The notes under the pieces were generated by a model. It did no database searches, was not told where the DNA came from, and saw only the letters and a list, made by a program, of their open reading frames with translations. A stretch of 64,000 nt of DNA from Streptomyces sp. NK08204. GTDB lineage: Bacteria > Actinomycetota > Actinomycetes > Streptomycetales > Streptomycetaceae. Shown here one piece after another: positions 24,792 through 35,380 of the stretch (its first letter is position 1; each line of letters begins with the position of its first letter). The position numbers and the translations under genes were made by a program. The DNA lies in the NCBI RefSeq assembly GCF_020400585.1, contig NZ_JAINVF010000027.1, forward strand, positions 34,789 to 98,788, in the 5' to 3' direction.

Positions 24792-27335
24792 TTATGAGCT
24801 GAAAGTACCGCTCGCGCCGGGCCGTACACGCTTGCCGCGGGAGCCTGTCCCGTCGGACGCGGGCAGCCCGATCAGGAGCAGTGTCACGTCGTCGTCATGC
24901 GTGGCCGTGTCCGGGATGAGGGTCCCGAGCAGCCGGTCCGCGGCCTGGTCAAGGCTGTCAGGATCTGCGGGAGCACCCCTCAGCGCGCTGTGGAGCGTGC
25001 GGGCGAGGACGTCGATCTGCTCCTCGATGTCGGTACCGGGCCTTTCGACCAGTCCGTCGGTGTAGAGCGCGAGCGTGCTGCCTGGCGGCAGTGGCTGGGT
25101 CGTCTGCTGGAACGGCACGCCTGGGCCGCACGGATCGTTGACGCCGAGCGGCACTGCGACCGGCGCCCACAGTCGGCGGGCGGGCCCGTCGGGGGGCAGG
25201 ACAATAACCGGAAGGTGCCCCGCCGAACACAGGGTGACGTCGTGGGCACTCTGGTCGATCACCAGGTAGACGCAGGTCACGAGCTGGTCCGCCAGGTCGC
25301 CGACGAAGGCGTCGAGCCCGGCCATGAGCCGGCTCGGCGGTATGCCCGTGCGGGCCAGGGCATGGGAGGCTGCGCGGAGCTGGCCCATGACCGCCGCCGC
25401 CTCCAGACCTCGGCCCATCACGTCGCCGACCACGATGCCGGTACGGTCCCGGTCCAGCAGAATGACATCGAACCAGTCGCCGCCGACTCCCGGGTCCTGG
25501 ACGGACGCCAGGTACCGGTGGGCGGTGGGCAGGTGGGGAAGACGGGCCGGCTCACCCATGAGGCTGTGCTGCAGGGTGTGGGCGATGCGCCGGTGCTCCT
25601 CGTAGCGCTCGGCGCGTTCGGCCTCGACCTGTCTGCGTTCGGTGATGTCCCGCACGGTCAGGAAGACCAGCGTCTCCTGTTCGGCCTGCAGGCTGCTGAC
25701 GCTCACCTCGACGGGGAACTCACCGCCGTCGCTGTGCAGTCCGTACAGCTCCGTGTCCAGGACGATCGGCTTCGGATCCGCCTGGCGCAGGTAGGCACGG
25801 AGGAGCCTGCCGTACCGTCGGCGCCGCGGGACGGGCACCAGATCGGTGACCTGAGTGCCGCCGAGGGTGGCAGGCGCGCGGCCGAACAATCGTTGCACCT
25901 GGGCGTTGGCCATGACGATGGCGCCGCAGGCGTCCGTGATCAGGATGGCGTCAGGCGCGGATTCCAGCAGCGCCAGAAAGCGCTGGTCGGCCCGCCGGAC
26001 CTCGCGCTGGGCCGCGACCCGCTCGGTGACGTCGATGACCACGCCACAAATGGCGTAGTGCCTGCCGGACGGCAAGGTGAGCGGGAACAGACTGGTGAGG
26101 ACGTCCCGCGGGCCTCGCGGCAGGACGAGACGCTCCTCCCGCTGGACGGGCGTGCCCCGTGCCAGCATGGCGAGGTCGGCGGCCCGCGCCTGACGCGCGA
26201 GGCCGGACGGCATGACATCCCGGTCCCGGCGGCCCAGTACCCGTTCGCGGGTGAGGCCGAGACTCCTCTCGAACATCGTGTTGACCGCCAGGAAGCGCCC
26301 CTCCAGGTCCTTGATGAACACTATCGCCGGCGTGTGGTCCATGAACGCCTGCAGGAGTTCGTTCTGCCGCACCTGCCATTCGGCACGGGCGTGCGCCACC
26401 TCGATACGGCGGCCGACGCCCAACGCCGCGAAGACGACCGTGGCGAACACGACCACGTTTCCGCACACCAGCAGCGCGGTACCCAGACGCGTTCCGAACA
26501 GTCCCGCGTCCTCGCCGGCCAGCACGAGCCCGCCCAGCAGCGGCGGTATCACAAGGGCGGTGACGAACAGCCGGCGTCCCAACGCGCCCGTGGTGCCCGC
26601 GTTCGTCAGCAGTCCGGCCAGACCCCGGTCCGGCCGGGCGAGGAAGGCGGCGATGCCCAGCAGCACCAGAGCCAGCCCGGTGTACAGGGCCATGCCCTTG
26701 TAGGCGCCGAACCGTTCCAGTTCGGGCACGGCGTACGCGAACCCGTACAGCCGCAGCATGCCCAGTACGATGACCGCCAGGCCCGGGAGCTGACTCGTCC
26801 AGGCGGGAAGCCGGGACGTGCTCGCGCACAGAACAGCAACGCCGCCGAGCACCAGTGCCACGGCCGTGTTCGGTGCCATCCGTCCTGGCACCGTGGTCGC
26901 CATCCGGGCCATGTTGTCCTTGAAGAGCAGTTCGTCGATGCCCAGGCCCGCGCCGGTCGCGTACTCCACGATGGTGAGCCCGCCGATCAAGGCGGCCAGG
27001 GTTGCAGCCGCACGAGCCGCGGTGGCAGCCCACGGGCCGACGCGGCTGCGGGCCACCACGAACAGGGAGACACCGAGTGCCAGCAGAGCCACGGCGGCGT
27101 TCGCGTTCATGGCCGTGTCGGCACTGCCCACGCGTCTGAGGACGTCGATGCCGAAGATCCAGCCGCACAGACCCGCCGCGCCCAGCACGGCGGCCACCAG
27201 TGCGGCACCCCGCGCCACGGCGCGAGCAGCGTCCAGGGCGGACTGCTGGTACGGCAGATCCGCTGCCTGCTTCGCTCCAGGCGCGCCGGGCAACTCGGGT
27301 GTCTGCTGCTCTTCCGTCACGGAACACTCGTGCAT
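24792..27335 (-). CDS. Membrane PAS-PAS-SpoIIE serine phosphatase sensor
   Basis: About 847 residues. Residues 40-315 contain roughly eight hydrophobic helices (a MASE-type membrane sensor region). Two PAS domains follow: about 322-440 (FMDHTPAIVFIKDLEGRFLAVN) and about 450-570 (LLESAPDAILITDACGAIVMAN). The PP2C/SpoIIE domain is at about 580-830 (GVGGDWFDVILLD, VGDVMGRGLEAAA, LYTDGLVERPG, HDDDVTLLL). No HATPase is present, unlike the next gene. It probably dephosphorylates an anti-anti-sigma factor. The start is unclear: ATG 27335 is used here, but an upstream in-frame start at 27374 or a GTG at about 27317 are possible and none has a strong ribosome site. Probably co-transcribed with the symporter fusion. 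Confidence 0.87.
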   Translation of the reverse strand: MHECSVTEEQQTPELPGAPGAKQAADLPYQQSALDAARAVARGAALVAAVLGAAGLCGWIFGIDVLRRVGSADTAMNANAAVALLALGVSLFVVARSRVGPWAATAARAAATLAALIGGLTIVEYATGAGLGIDELLFKDNMARMATTVPGRMAPNTAVALVLGGVAVLCASTSRLPAWTSQLPGLAVIVLGMLRLYGFAYAVPELERFGAYKGMALYTGLALVLLGIAAFLARPDRGLAGLLTNAGTTGALGRRLFVTALVIPPLLGGLVLAGEDAGLFGTRLGTALLVCGNVVVFATVVFAALGVGRRIEVAHARAEWQVRQNELLQAFMDHTPAIVFIKDLEGRFLAVNTMFERSLGLTRERVLGRRDRDVMPSGLARQARAADLAMLARGTPVQREERLVLPRGPRDVLTSLFPLTLPSGRHYAICGVVIDVTERVAAQREVRRADQRFLALLESAPDAILITDACGAIVMANAQVQRLFGRAPATLGGTQVTDLVPVPRRRRYGRLLRAYLRQADPKPIVLDTELYGLHSDGGEFPVEVSVSSLQAEQETLVFLTVRDITERRQVEAERAERYEEHRRIAHTLQHSLMGEPARLPHLPTAHRYLASVQDPGVGGDWFDVILLDRDRTGIVVGDVMGRGLEAAAVMGQLRAASHALARTGIPPSRLMAGLDAFVGDLADQLVTCVYLVIDQSAHDVTLCSAGHLPVIVLPPDGPARRLWAPVAVPLGVNDPCGPGVPFQQTTQPLPPGSTLALYTDGLVERPGTDIEEQIDVLARTLHSALRGAPADPDSLDQAADRLLGTLIPDTATHDDDVTLLLIGLPASDGTGSRGKRVRPGASGTFSS

Positions 27336-27366
27336 GTCGAGAAAAGAACAAATCGCCACTGACACC

Positions 27367-27926
27367 CTATGCACGTTGACGACCCTGTGCCCTGGTCAGA
27401 ACCCACTGCCCCGGCGCCTCGTCAGTCGCGCCCCTTCGGCGTGCAACCTCGAAGAGCTTGTTGCCGGCCGCCCAAGCGAGGAAGTGCCAGAACCGGCCCG
27501 CCTGCGACTCCTCGAAGGTGCGGACGGTCTCGTCGAGTGCCCCGTGGCCCCTTGCGAACCACCGTTCGACGCAGCTCGGGTGCCGACGGATGTAGCCGGG
27601 CTGCGGGTCGATGACGGCGTCGACGGCGTCACGCAGCGTGCAGAGTCCGGGCTTGTTCAGCGCAGCGCCGATGAGCACGTCCCTCTCGCCCGCATGGTGC
27701 CGCATGAGTTCGGCGTCGACCTCATGCCGGTCGGAGAAGTAGTGGTAGACGGAGCGGTCGGGATGCCCGCTCGTTCGCCGATCGCCTTGAGCGTGGCAGC
27801 TTCGTACCCCTGCTCACGGAGCAATGCCTCGGCGGCATCGAGGATGGCACCTCTTCGCTCCCTCCCACGGCGCTGTACCGCAGGAGCGCGACGCGGCGCA
27901 GAAGCTGTCGGACTCTTCCCGAACAC
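27367..27926 (-). pseudogene. TetR-family regulator broken by a single-base frameshift
   Basis: The N-terminal frame (to about 27775) encodes a TetR helix-turn-helix: AILDAAEALLREQGYEAATLKAIGERAGIPT. It then slips into a different frame, where the expected recognition helix (...YHYFSDRHEVDAELMRHHAGERD) continues to the stop at 27367. Losing one base after the Thr-Ala codons at about 27765-27772 accounts for the break. A GTG at 27926 is the probable start; the frame remains open up to 27998. The ligand domain looks complete. Either the gene is inactive or the base is a sequencing error. It lies just upstream of the PAS-SpoIIE gene on the same strand. Confidence 0.7.
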
Positions 27927-28198
27927 GATTCGAGACCGTAGAGGGCCGGCAGTTCGCACTGATCGCTGCCGTCCCTGTCGAGGTGGGGCCATGACCACGA
28001 TGCGCGGAGCAGACCGCGATCATCACCGGAGTCGGTCTTCCGGTCGGCGAGGGCCCGCAGGATTCAGCGAAGGGGCAGCATGAGCCCCGCTGAACATGGC
28101 TAGAGATGACCACGGGCACACCGGAGCCCAGATCCGTGTTCCCTGCGCCGACCTGGGGAAACACCAGCCCAGCGGGGTGGTGACGTGAGGAGCGAGCC

Positions 28199-29023
28199 TT
28201 GTTCTACTACCTGCTCAAGTACGTGCTGCTGGGTCCCCTGCTCCGGCTGGTCTTCCGGCCGCGGATCGAAGGGCTGGAGAACGTACCGCAGTCGGGAGCG
28301 GCGATCGTCGCGGGCAACCATCTGTCGTTCTCCGACCACTTCCTGATGCCGGCGATCCTCAAGCGCCGCATCACCTTCCTCGCCAAGATGGAGTACTTCA
28401 CCGGTCCGGGCGTCAAGGGGCGGCTCACCGCGTTCTTCTTCCGCAGCGCCGGGCAGATCCCGGTGGACCGCTCCGGCAAGGATGCGGGCCAGGCGGCGAT
28501 CCGCGAGGGGCTGGGCGTGCTGGGCAGGGGCGAGTTGCTGGGCATCTACCCGGAGGGCACGCGCTCCCACGACGGCCGGTTGTACAAGGGCAAGGTCGGT
28601 GTGGCCGTGATGGCGCTGAAGGCCGGGGTTCCGGTGGTGCCCTGCGCCATGATCGGCACGTTCGAGGCACAGCCGCCCGGAAGGATCATCCCGCACGCCC
28701 TCCCCGTCACCATCCGCTTCGGCGAGCCGCTCGACTTCTCCCGCTTCGCGGGCCTGGAGCACGAAAGGGCCGTCCTGCGGGCCGTCACCGACGAGATCAT
28801 GTACGCGATCCTGTCACTGTCGGGGCAGGAGTACGTCGACGAGTACGCGGCCGTCGTCAAGGCGGAAGAGGCCGAGCAGCACGGCGAGGGGCGGCCGGAG
28901 GATCCGGCCGCCCCTCGTCACCGCATGGCAGCGGTTACGGCTTGGGCGTCGCGTGCGGCGCGCAGGTCACGTCGGAGGTGTCCAGCTTCCCGTCGATCAG
29001 GTAGGCGTCCACCCGGGTGTTGA
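28199..29023 (+). CDS. 1-acyl-sn-glycerol-3-phosphate acyltransferase (PlsC family), with abnormal C-terminal run-on
   Basis: A 274-residue membrane acyltransferase that esterifies lysophosphatidate in phospholipid synthesis. The TTG start has a GAGG ribosome site. Conserved blocks: NHLSFSDHF (H-x4-D catalytic motif), FFFRSAGQIPVDR, IYPEGTRSHDG (substrate-phosphate motif) and VVPCAMIG. The enzyme core ends near residue 225. The remaining 45-50 residues read through a perfect terminator-like hairpin (28886-28916) and then antisense to the end of the convergent peptidase gene, overlapping it by 89 nt. They look like translated non-coding sequence, suggesting loss of an earlier stop codon. Confidence 0.88.
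   Translation: MFYYLLKYVLLGPLLRLVFRPRIEGLENVPQSGAAIVAGNHLSFSDHFLMPAILKRRITFLAKMEYFTGPGVKGRLTAFFFRSAGQIPVDRSGKDAGQAAIREGLGVLGRGELLGIYPEGTRSHDGRLYKGKVGVAVMALKAGVPVVPCAMIGTFEAQPPGRIIPHALPVTIRFGEPLDFSRFAGLEHERAVLRAVTDEIMYAILSLSGQEYVDEYAAVVKAEEAEQHGEGRPEDPAAPRHRMAAVTAWASRAARRSRRRCPASRRSGRRPPGC
28886..28916. terminator. Perfect bidirectional terminator hairpin inside the plsC tail
   Basis: 14-bp perfect stem (28886-28899 with 28903-28916) and a 3-nt loop between convergent genes. It lies within the extended reading frame of the acyltransferase, which is unusual for a terminator. Confidence 0.75.
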
Positions 29024-30530
29024 TGCACGGGTTGACCAGGCCGGTCACCCCGTGGGAGCCCGCGTCCCTCTCGGTGATCAGGCGGGAGCCCTGGAACCGG
29101 TGGTGCAGTTCGACGGCGCCCTGGTACGGGGTCGCCGCGTCCCGTGTGGACTGCACGATCAGCACCGGCGGCAGGCCCCGGTGGGTCCGGACGTCCGTCG
29201 GGGTCAGCTGCTTGGTCGGCCAGGTGGCACAAGGAAGGTTCATCCAGGCGTTGGCCCAGGTCATGAACGGGTAGTCCTGGTTGAGCCGGGTGTTGTCACG
29301 GTCCCACTTGCGCCAGTCGGTGGGCCACTTGGCGTCGGCACACTCGACGGCGGTGTAGACGGCGTTGCCGTTCTCCGCGCTGATGTTGCCGGCCGTGTCC
29401 GCCATGTTGGGGGCGGCGGCGTCGACGAGCGCCTGGGTGTTCCCGGCGACGTACTTGCTGAAGACCGTCGCCACCGGCACCCACGCGGAGTCGTAGTACG
29501 GGGCGCTCTGGAAGAAGGAGATCAGCTCGGCCGGGCCGACGACCCCGCCGATGGGGTTCTTCTTCGCGGTGGCGCGCAGGTCGAGCCACTTGGCCTGGAC
29601 CGCGTCACGCGTGGTGCCGAGGTGGAAGGCGGCGTCGTTCGCGGCGACCCAGTCCTCCCAGTCCTTCCAGCGGCCCTCGAAGGCGATGTCCTGCCCCAGG
29701 TTGGCCTGGTACCAGATGTTCTTCCGGGACGGGTCGACGACGCTGTCCACGACCATGCGGCGCAGGTGGCCCGGGAAGAGGGTGCCGTAGACGGCGCCGA
29801 GGTAGGTGCCGTAGGAGACGCCGAGGTAGTTGAGCTTCTGCTCGCCCAGCGCGGCGCGGATGACGTCCAGGTCGCGGGCCGTGTTCGGCGTGGTCATGTG
29901 CGGCAGCATCTCGCCACTGCGCTCGGCGCAGCCCTCGGCGTACTCGCGGGCGAGCTTACGCTGGGCGGTCTTGTCGGCCTCGGTGTCCGGCACCGGGTCG
30001 GCCTTGGGCGCCTTGACGAACTCCTGCGGGTCGACGCAGGAGATGGGCGCGGAGTGGCCGACGCCGCGCGGGTCGAAGCCCACGAAGTCGTAGGCCTTGG
30101 CGATGTTCACCCAGACCGGGGCGGAGTTGACGACCCGGCGCGGGAAGCGCAGGCCGGAGCCGCCGGGACCGCCCGGGTTGTAGACGAGGGCGCCCTGGTG
30201 CTCCTGCTCCGTCCCCGTGCTGAGGATGTGGTCGACGGCGAGCTTGATCTGCTTGCCGTACGGATGCGCGTAGTCGAGCGGCACGGTGACCCAGCCGCAC
30301 TTGATCTGCGTCTCCAGCCCCCAGTCCGCGGGGCAGTCCTGCCAGTCGATGCCGGCCTTCGCGGCCCTGGCGGCGGCGATCTCGGCGCCCACGGCCTCAC
30401 GGTCGCGCGCCGGGCGGCTGTCGGCGCTGGCCGCGGGCGCGGACACCGCGCCGGCTATCAGAGTCGCGGTGACGAGCGCTCCGGCGGAACCGAGCGCCAG
30501 CAGACGGCCCTTGGGCCTGTTGTCCCTCAA
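28935..30530 (-). CDS. tap: Secreted tripeptidyl aminopeptidase (alpha/beta-hydrolase, S33-like)
   Basis: A 531-residue exported peptidase. The N-terminus is a signal peptide (RPKGRLLALGS...AGAVSAPAASA, cleavage near residue 36). The hydrolase core has the oxyanion block VYNPGGPGGSG, the nucleophile in YLGVSYGTYLGAVYG, the catalytic Asp in VQSTRDAATPY and the catalytic His in DAGSHGV. A C-terminal TAP-like domain includes the Cys-containing segment NPCINTRVDAYL. It matches Streptomyces tripeptidyl aminopeptidases that release tripeptides from proteins in the medium. It is upstream of and co-directional with no urease gene; the urease operon ends 110 nt away on the same strand. Confidence 0.9.
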   Translation of the reverse strand: MRDNRPKGRLLALGSAGALVTATLIAGAVSAPAASADSRPARDREAVGAEIAAARAAKAGIDWQDCPADWGLETQIKCGWVTVPLDYAHPYGKQIKLAVDHILSTGTEQEHQGALVYNPGGPGGSGLRFPRRVVNSAPVWVNIAKAYDFVGFDPRGVGHSAPISCVDPQEFVKAPKADPVPDTEADKTAQRKLAREYAEGCAERSGEMLPHMTTPNTARDLDVIRAALGEQKLNYLGVSYGTYLGAVYGTLFPGHLRRMVVDSVVDPSRKNIWYQANLGQDIAFEGRWKDWEDWVAANDAAFHLGTTRDAVQAKWLDLRATAKKNPIGGVVGPAELISFFQSAPYYDSAWVPVATVFSKYVAGNTQALVDAAAPNMADTAGNISAENGNAVYTAVECADAKWPTDWRKWDRDNTRLNQDYPFMTWANAWMNLPCATWPTKQLTPTDVRTHRGLPPVLIVQSTRDAATPYQGAVELHHRFQGSRLITERDAGSHGVTGLVNPCINTRVDAYLIDGKLDTSDVTCAPHATPKP

Positions 30531-30640
30531 GTGTGGCCCTTCCCCTGTTTCTTCGAGTGGTCAGGCGGGGATCCTCGCTGTTGCGGACCGCCCGGGAACA
30601 GGGGGAGCAGACCTTCTTTACCAATCCGATAAACGGTTGT

Positions 30641-31428
30641 TCACGTCTCGCTGAGCGGAACAGTCGCCTCCTGCGTCAGCAGGTTCAGCGCCTCGTCCAG
30701 CAGCCGCCGCAGCCTGAGCGCATCGGGGGCCAGGGCGCTGACAAGTGCGGCGGGCCCGGCGAGCGGCACCAGCGCGGCGCCCTCCCCCAGCATCCGCGGG
30801 GCCACCGGCCGCTTTGCGAACTCGGGTCGTACGACGACCAGTTGTCCGACCGACCGGTGTCCGGCGAGCACCGCGGGGCCGTCCCAGCCACCCGGTGCCC
30901 CGGGCCCGCAGGACAGCTCCTGGTCCAGTACGGTGCGGCCCGCGACCCGCACCGTGAGCCGGCTGGTGAGCCGTCCGGGCTCCTCACCGAACCGCCCGAG
31001 CACCTGCTCCTCGCGCAGCACGAGCCGTGCGCCCGCGCCGAGTTCGGCCCGGGTGGTGACGCACAGGTCGCTGCCGCCGGCCGCGATCAGCTGCTCGGGC
31101 AGCCAGTGCAGTCCGGCGCCGTCGGCCACGTGGAGCCGGACGTCGTAGCGCGCTTCGCCCCCCGCCTGACCCGGCAGCGCGAGGGTGGCGGCGGCCGACC
31201 CCATGTGCAGCCGGGCGCCCTCCTCCACCCGCGCCTGGACGACGAAGCGGTCGCCGCCGAGCGGGCCGCTCATCGCACCGACGACCATGACGCGCGCCTC
31301 GCCGCCGCTCGCCCGGGTGCGGCGCAGCGCCAGCGGGCCCTCGCCCTCCAGTACGGGCAGGGCCGTACCGCCGCGGCCGTCGGCACGGGCGACGACACGC
31401 GCGTGCGCCCGTACTCCGCCGACCGTGG

Positions 31429-31432
<4 letters not shown>
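30641..31432 (-). CDS. ureD: Urease accessory protein UreD (UreH)
   Basis: About 263 residues. UreD is the scaffold that forms the UreDFG complex and passes nickel to apo-urease. Recognisable parts are the N-terminal ALPVLEGEGPLALRRTR block, VVGAMSGPLGGDRFVV, and HWLPEQLIAAGGSDL. I chose the GTG at 31432, which overlaps the ureG stop (GTGA); another GTG lies 9 nt upstream. It is last in the operon ureABC-F-G-D. Confidence 0.9.
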
Positions 31433-32106
<674 letters not shown>

Positions 32107-32191
32107 GTACGGCTCCTGATGGACGAGGCCCGGTAGCGAGGGGCGAAAGCCCCCGGATGACGGGAAGGGGGACGGGGCGGCGCAGGCGCCC

Positions 32192-32872
32192 CTAGGACGC
32201 GAACAACCGCACGGGCCAGGCCGCGTGCCACTGCGCCCCGACCTCCAGCAGCGGACCGGACGCCGCGGGCAGTACGTCGGCGCCCTCGTCGAGCGCCCTG
32301 CGTGCCGCCTGCACCGCCAGCTCCACCACACGGTCCGCCTCCGGTGCCAGCCGGGCCAGTACACCGGTCGCGTCGAACGGGTCGAGGCTCAGCAACCGCA
32401 CCGTCGCCGTCGCCGGCCCGCTCACGCTCTCGTAGGCCGCGCAGTGCGCGGCGTCCTCCGGCCGGAGTCCGGCCGACCGCGCGACGAGGCCCAGCACCAC
32501 CGGCTGATGGGCACCCTTGGGGAACTCCGCCCCCAGAGCGTCGAGTTCGGGGGACGGCCAGGCCGCCCGAGCGGCCCGCAGCAGCTGCCGGCCGAGCTTG
32601 CGCGCGGCGCCCCGCAGCGCCGGGGACGGCGTACGGGCGTCGGCGGCGGCGTCCAGCTCCCTGGGGTCGACCCCGAGGACGGCGGCAGCCGCGAGCGCCC
32701 CCGCGACCAGCCCGGCGGTGTGCAACCGCCCGCGGCAGAAGTCCTCCAGGCTCGCGGCGGAGGTGATCCGGCCCGCCTTGACGGCGGCCTCGGCCCCGCC
32801 GGAGTGCGCGTGCCCCCCGGCGGGGAAGCGGCCGTCGGCCAGGACGAGAAGGGCTGCTCGTGACATCGCCAC
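32192..32872 (-). CDS. ureF: Urease accessory protein UreF
   Basis: A 226-residue all-alpha accessory protein that bridges UreD and UreG. The N-terminal LLVLADGRFPAGGHAHSGGAE and later LEDFCRGRLHTAGLVAGAL blocks are characteristic. The first codon is GTG at 32872, 4 nt after the ureC stop; an ATG two codons later is equally possible. Confidence 0.92.
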   Translation of the reverse strand: MAMSRAALLVLADGRFPAGGHAHSGGAEAAVKAGRITSAASLEDFCRGRLHTAGLVAGALAAAAVLGVDPRELDAAADARTPSPALRGAARKLGRQLLRAARAAWPSPELDALGAEFPKGAHQPVVLGLVARSAGLRPEDAAHCAAYESVSGPATATVRLLSLDPFDATGVLARLAPEADRVVELAVQAARRALDEGADVLPAASGPLLEVGAQWHAAWPVRLFAS

Positions 32873-32876
32873 GCCG

Positions 32877-34598
32877 TCAGAAGAGGAAGTAACGCTGGGT
32901 CATGGGCAGTTCGGCCGCCGGTGTCGCCTCGACCAGTTCCCCGTCGATGTGCACGGCGAAGCTGTCGGGGTCGATCCGCACATCGGGCCGGGCGTCGTTC
33001 TCGCGCATGTCGGCCTTGGTGACCCGACGCGTCGACTCGACCGGCACGAACCGTTTGCCGAGCCGGAGCCGGTCCGGCAGCCCGGCCTCGATCGCGAGGG
33101 GCGCCACGAAGTTGACGGAGTTGGCGGCCGGGGCCCGGCCGATCGCCCCGTACATCGGGCGGGGCAGGATCGGCTGCGGTGTGGGGATGGAGGCGTTGGC
33201 GTCGCCCATCTGCGCGTACGCGATCTGCCCGCCCTTGATCACGAGCAGCGGCTTGACCCCGAAGAACGCGGGCTCCCACAGCACCAGGTCGGCGAGCTTG
33301 CCGGTCTCGACGGAGCCGATCTCGGCGGCGAGGCCCTGGGCGAGCGCCGGGTTGATCGTGTACTTGGCGACATAGCGGCGTACGCGGTGGTTGTCGGCGC
33401 GCCCGTCGCCCGGCAGCGCGCCCCGTCGGCCCTTCATCACATGGGCCGTCTGCCAGGTGCGCAGCACGACCTCGCCCACCCGCCCCATGGCCTGGGAGTC
33501 GGAGGAGATGATCGAGATGGCCCCGAGGTCGTGGAGGATGTCCTCCGCGCCGATGGTGGACGGCCGGATCCGGGACTCGGCGAACGCGAGGTCCTCGGGG
33601 ACCGCCGGGTTGAGGTGGTGGCACACCATCAGCATGTCGAGGTGCTCCTCGACGGTGTTGACGGTGAACGGCCGGGTCGGGTTGGTGGAGCTGGGCAGCA
33701 CGTGCGGCTCGCGGACCACGCTCATGATGTCCGGCGCGTGCCCGCCGCCCGCACCCTCGGTGTGGTAGGCGTGGATGCCCCGGCCGGCGATGGCGGCGAG
33801 CGTGTCACCGACGAACCCGGCCTCGTTCAGCGTGTCGGTGTGGATGGCGACCTGGACGCCGGTGCGGTCGGCGACGGTGAGCGCGGCGTCGATGACGGCC
33901 GGGGTGGAGCCCCAGTCCTCGTGCAGCTTCAGACCCGCCGCGCCGCCGCGGATCTGGGAGAGCAGCGCCTCGTGCGAGACGGTGTTGCCCTTGCCCAGGA
34001 AACCGACGTTGACCGGGTAGGCCTCCATCGCCTCGAACATCCGCGCGAGGTGCCAGGGGCCTGGCGTCACGGTGGTCGCCTTGGAGCCCTCGGCGGGTCC
34101 GGTGCCGCCGCCGACCAGCGTGGTCACGCCGGAGGCGAGCGCCTCGTCGGCGATCTGCGGGCAGATGAAGTGCACGTGCGCGTCGATGGCACCGGCGGTG
34201 AGGATCCGCCCGTTGCCCGCGATGACCTCGGTCTCCGGACCGATGACCAGGTCGGCGTGTACGCCGTCCATGGTGTCGGGGTTGCCTGCCTTGCCGATTC
34301 CGGTGATCCGGCCGTCGCGGATGCCGACGTCGGCCTTGACGACGCCCCAGTGGTCGACGATGACGACGCCGGTGATCACGGTGTCGGGGGTGCCCTCGGC
34401 CCGGGTGGCCCGGGACTGGCCCATGGACTCGCGGATGACCTTGCCGCCGCCGAAGACCGCCTCGTCCCCGGCCCGCCCGGGACCGCCGCAGCGGTCCTCC
34501 TCGATCTCGATCAGCAGGTCGGTGTCGGCGAGCCGGATGCGGTCGCCCGTGGTGGGCCCGAACAGGTCGGCATAGGCGCCGCGGGAGATCTCAGGCAT
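32877..34598 (-). CDS. ureC: Urease subunit alpha (catalytic)
   Basis: A 573-residue nickel amidohydrolase that hydrolyses urea to ammonia and carbamate. Active-site landmarks are all present: HVHFICPQ (two nickel His), GLKLHEDWGSTP (carbamylated Lys and next His), HTDTLNEAGFV and HTEGAGGGHAPD, the flap Cys-His in MLMVCHHLNP, and the Asp ligand in SSDSQAMGRVGE. The start at 34598 has a GGGGAG site and overlaps ureB by 8 nt. The length is normal. Confidence 0.97.
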   Translation of the reverse strand: MPEISRGAYADLFGPTTGDRIRLADTDLLIEIEEDRCGGPGRAGDEAVFGGGKVIRESMGQSRATRAEGTPDTVITGVVIVDHWGVVKADVGIRDGRITGIGKAGNPDTMDGVHADLVIGPETEVIAGNGRILTAGAIDAHVHFICPQIADEALASGVTTLVGGGTGPAEGSKATTVTPGPWHLARMFEAMEAYPVNVGFLGKGNTVSHEALLSQIRGGAAGLKLHEDWGSTPAVIDAALTVADRTGVQVAIHTDTLNEAGFVGDTLAAIAGRGIHAYHTEGAGGGHAPDIMSVVREPHVLPSSTNPTRPFTVNTVEEHLDMLMVCHHLNPAVPEDLAFAESRIRPSTIGAEDILHDLGAISIISSDSQAMGRVGEVVLRTWQTAHVMKGRRGALPGDGRADNHRVRRYVAKYTINPALAQGLAAEIGSVETGKLADLVLWEPAFFGVKPLLVIKGGQIAYAQMGDANASIPTPQPILPRPMYGAIGRAPAANSVNFVAPLAIEAGLPDRLRLGKRFVPVESTRRVTKADMRENDARPDVRIDPDSFAVHIDGELVEATPAAELPMTQRYFLF

Positions 34599-34902
34599 CG
34601 AGGGCTCCCCCGGTCTCCGCGCGCAGCCCCGGCACGATCCGGGCGCCGGCGACGGGCACGAGTTCGACGTCCACGGGGATCCCGGGCTCGAAGCGCACGG
34701 CGGTGCCGGCAGCAATGTTCAGCCGCTTGCCGCGGGCCGCGGCGCGGTCGAACTCCAGGCCGGGGTTGGCCTCGGCGAAGTGGTAGTGGGAGCCGACCTG
34801 CACCGGGCGGTCGGCGGCGTTGAGGACGGTGAGGCGCGTGACCGCACGGCCCTCGTTGTACACGATCGGGTCGTCCGCGAAGAGGATCTCTCCGGGAATC
34901 AT
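34591..34902 (-). CDS. ureB: Urease subunit beta
   Basis: A 103-residue structural subunit (start MIPGEIL..; conserved RPVQVGSHYHFAEAN and FEPG..VELVP). It packs with UreA and UreC in the trimer of trimers. It lies between ureA (10-nt gap) and ureC (8-nt overlap). Confidence 0.96.
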   Translation of the reverse strand: MIPGEILFADDPIVYNEGRAVTRLTVLNAADRPVQVGSHYHFAEANPGLEFDRAAARGKRLNIAAGTAVRFEPGIPVDVELVPVAGARIVPGLRAETGGALDA

Positions 34903-34912
34903 CGCTGCCCCC

Positions 34913-35215
<303 letters not shown>

Positions 35216-35380
35216 GTCCCACCTCACAGTCCTCGCTCCGGACCGTGCGGGGTCCGGCTGCCGCAGCCACCGCGACGGGGGAAGTGCCCCACACAGGCGG
35301 ACGACCCGCCGTGCGCGACACAGGCGGAAGACCCCTGGTGGCGTGGAGCGGCAGGTTAGTTCGCCCGAGTTTCGGCGACG

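Noticed and set aside
27814..28164. 116-codon minus-strand frame before the TetR remnant
   Set aside because: It is an alternative frame of the TetR region with no recognisable features.
28100..28762. 220-codon frame antisense to plsC
   Set aside because: Shadow frame; the plus strand has the H-x4-D and PEGTR motifs.
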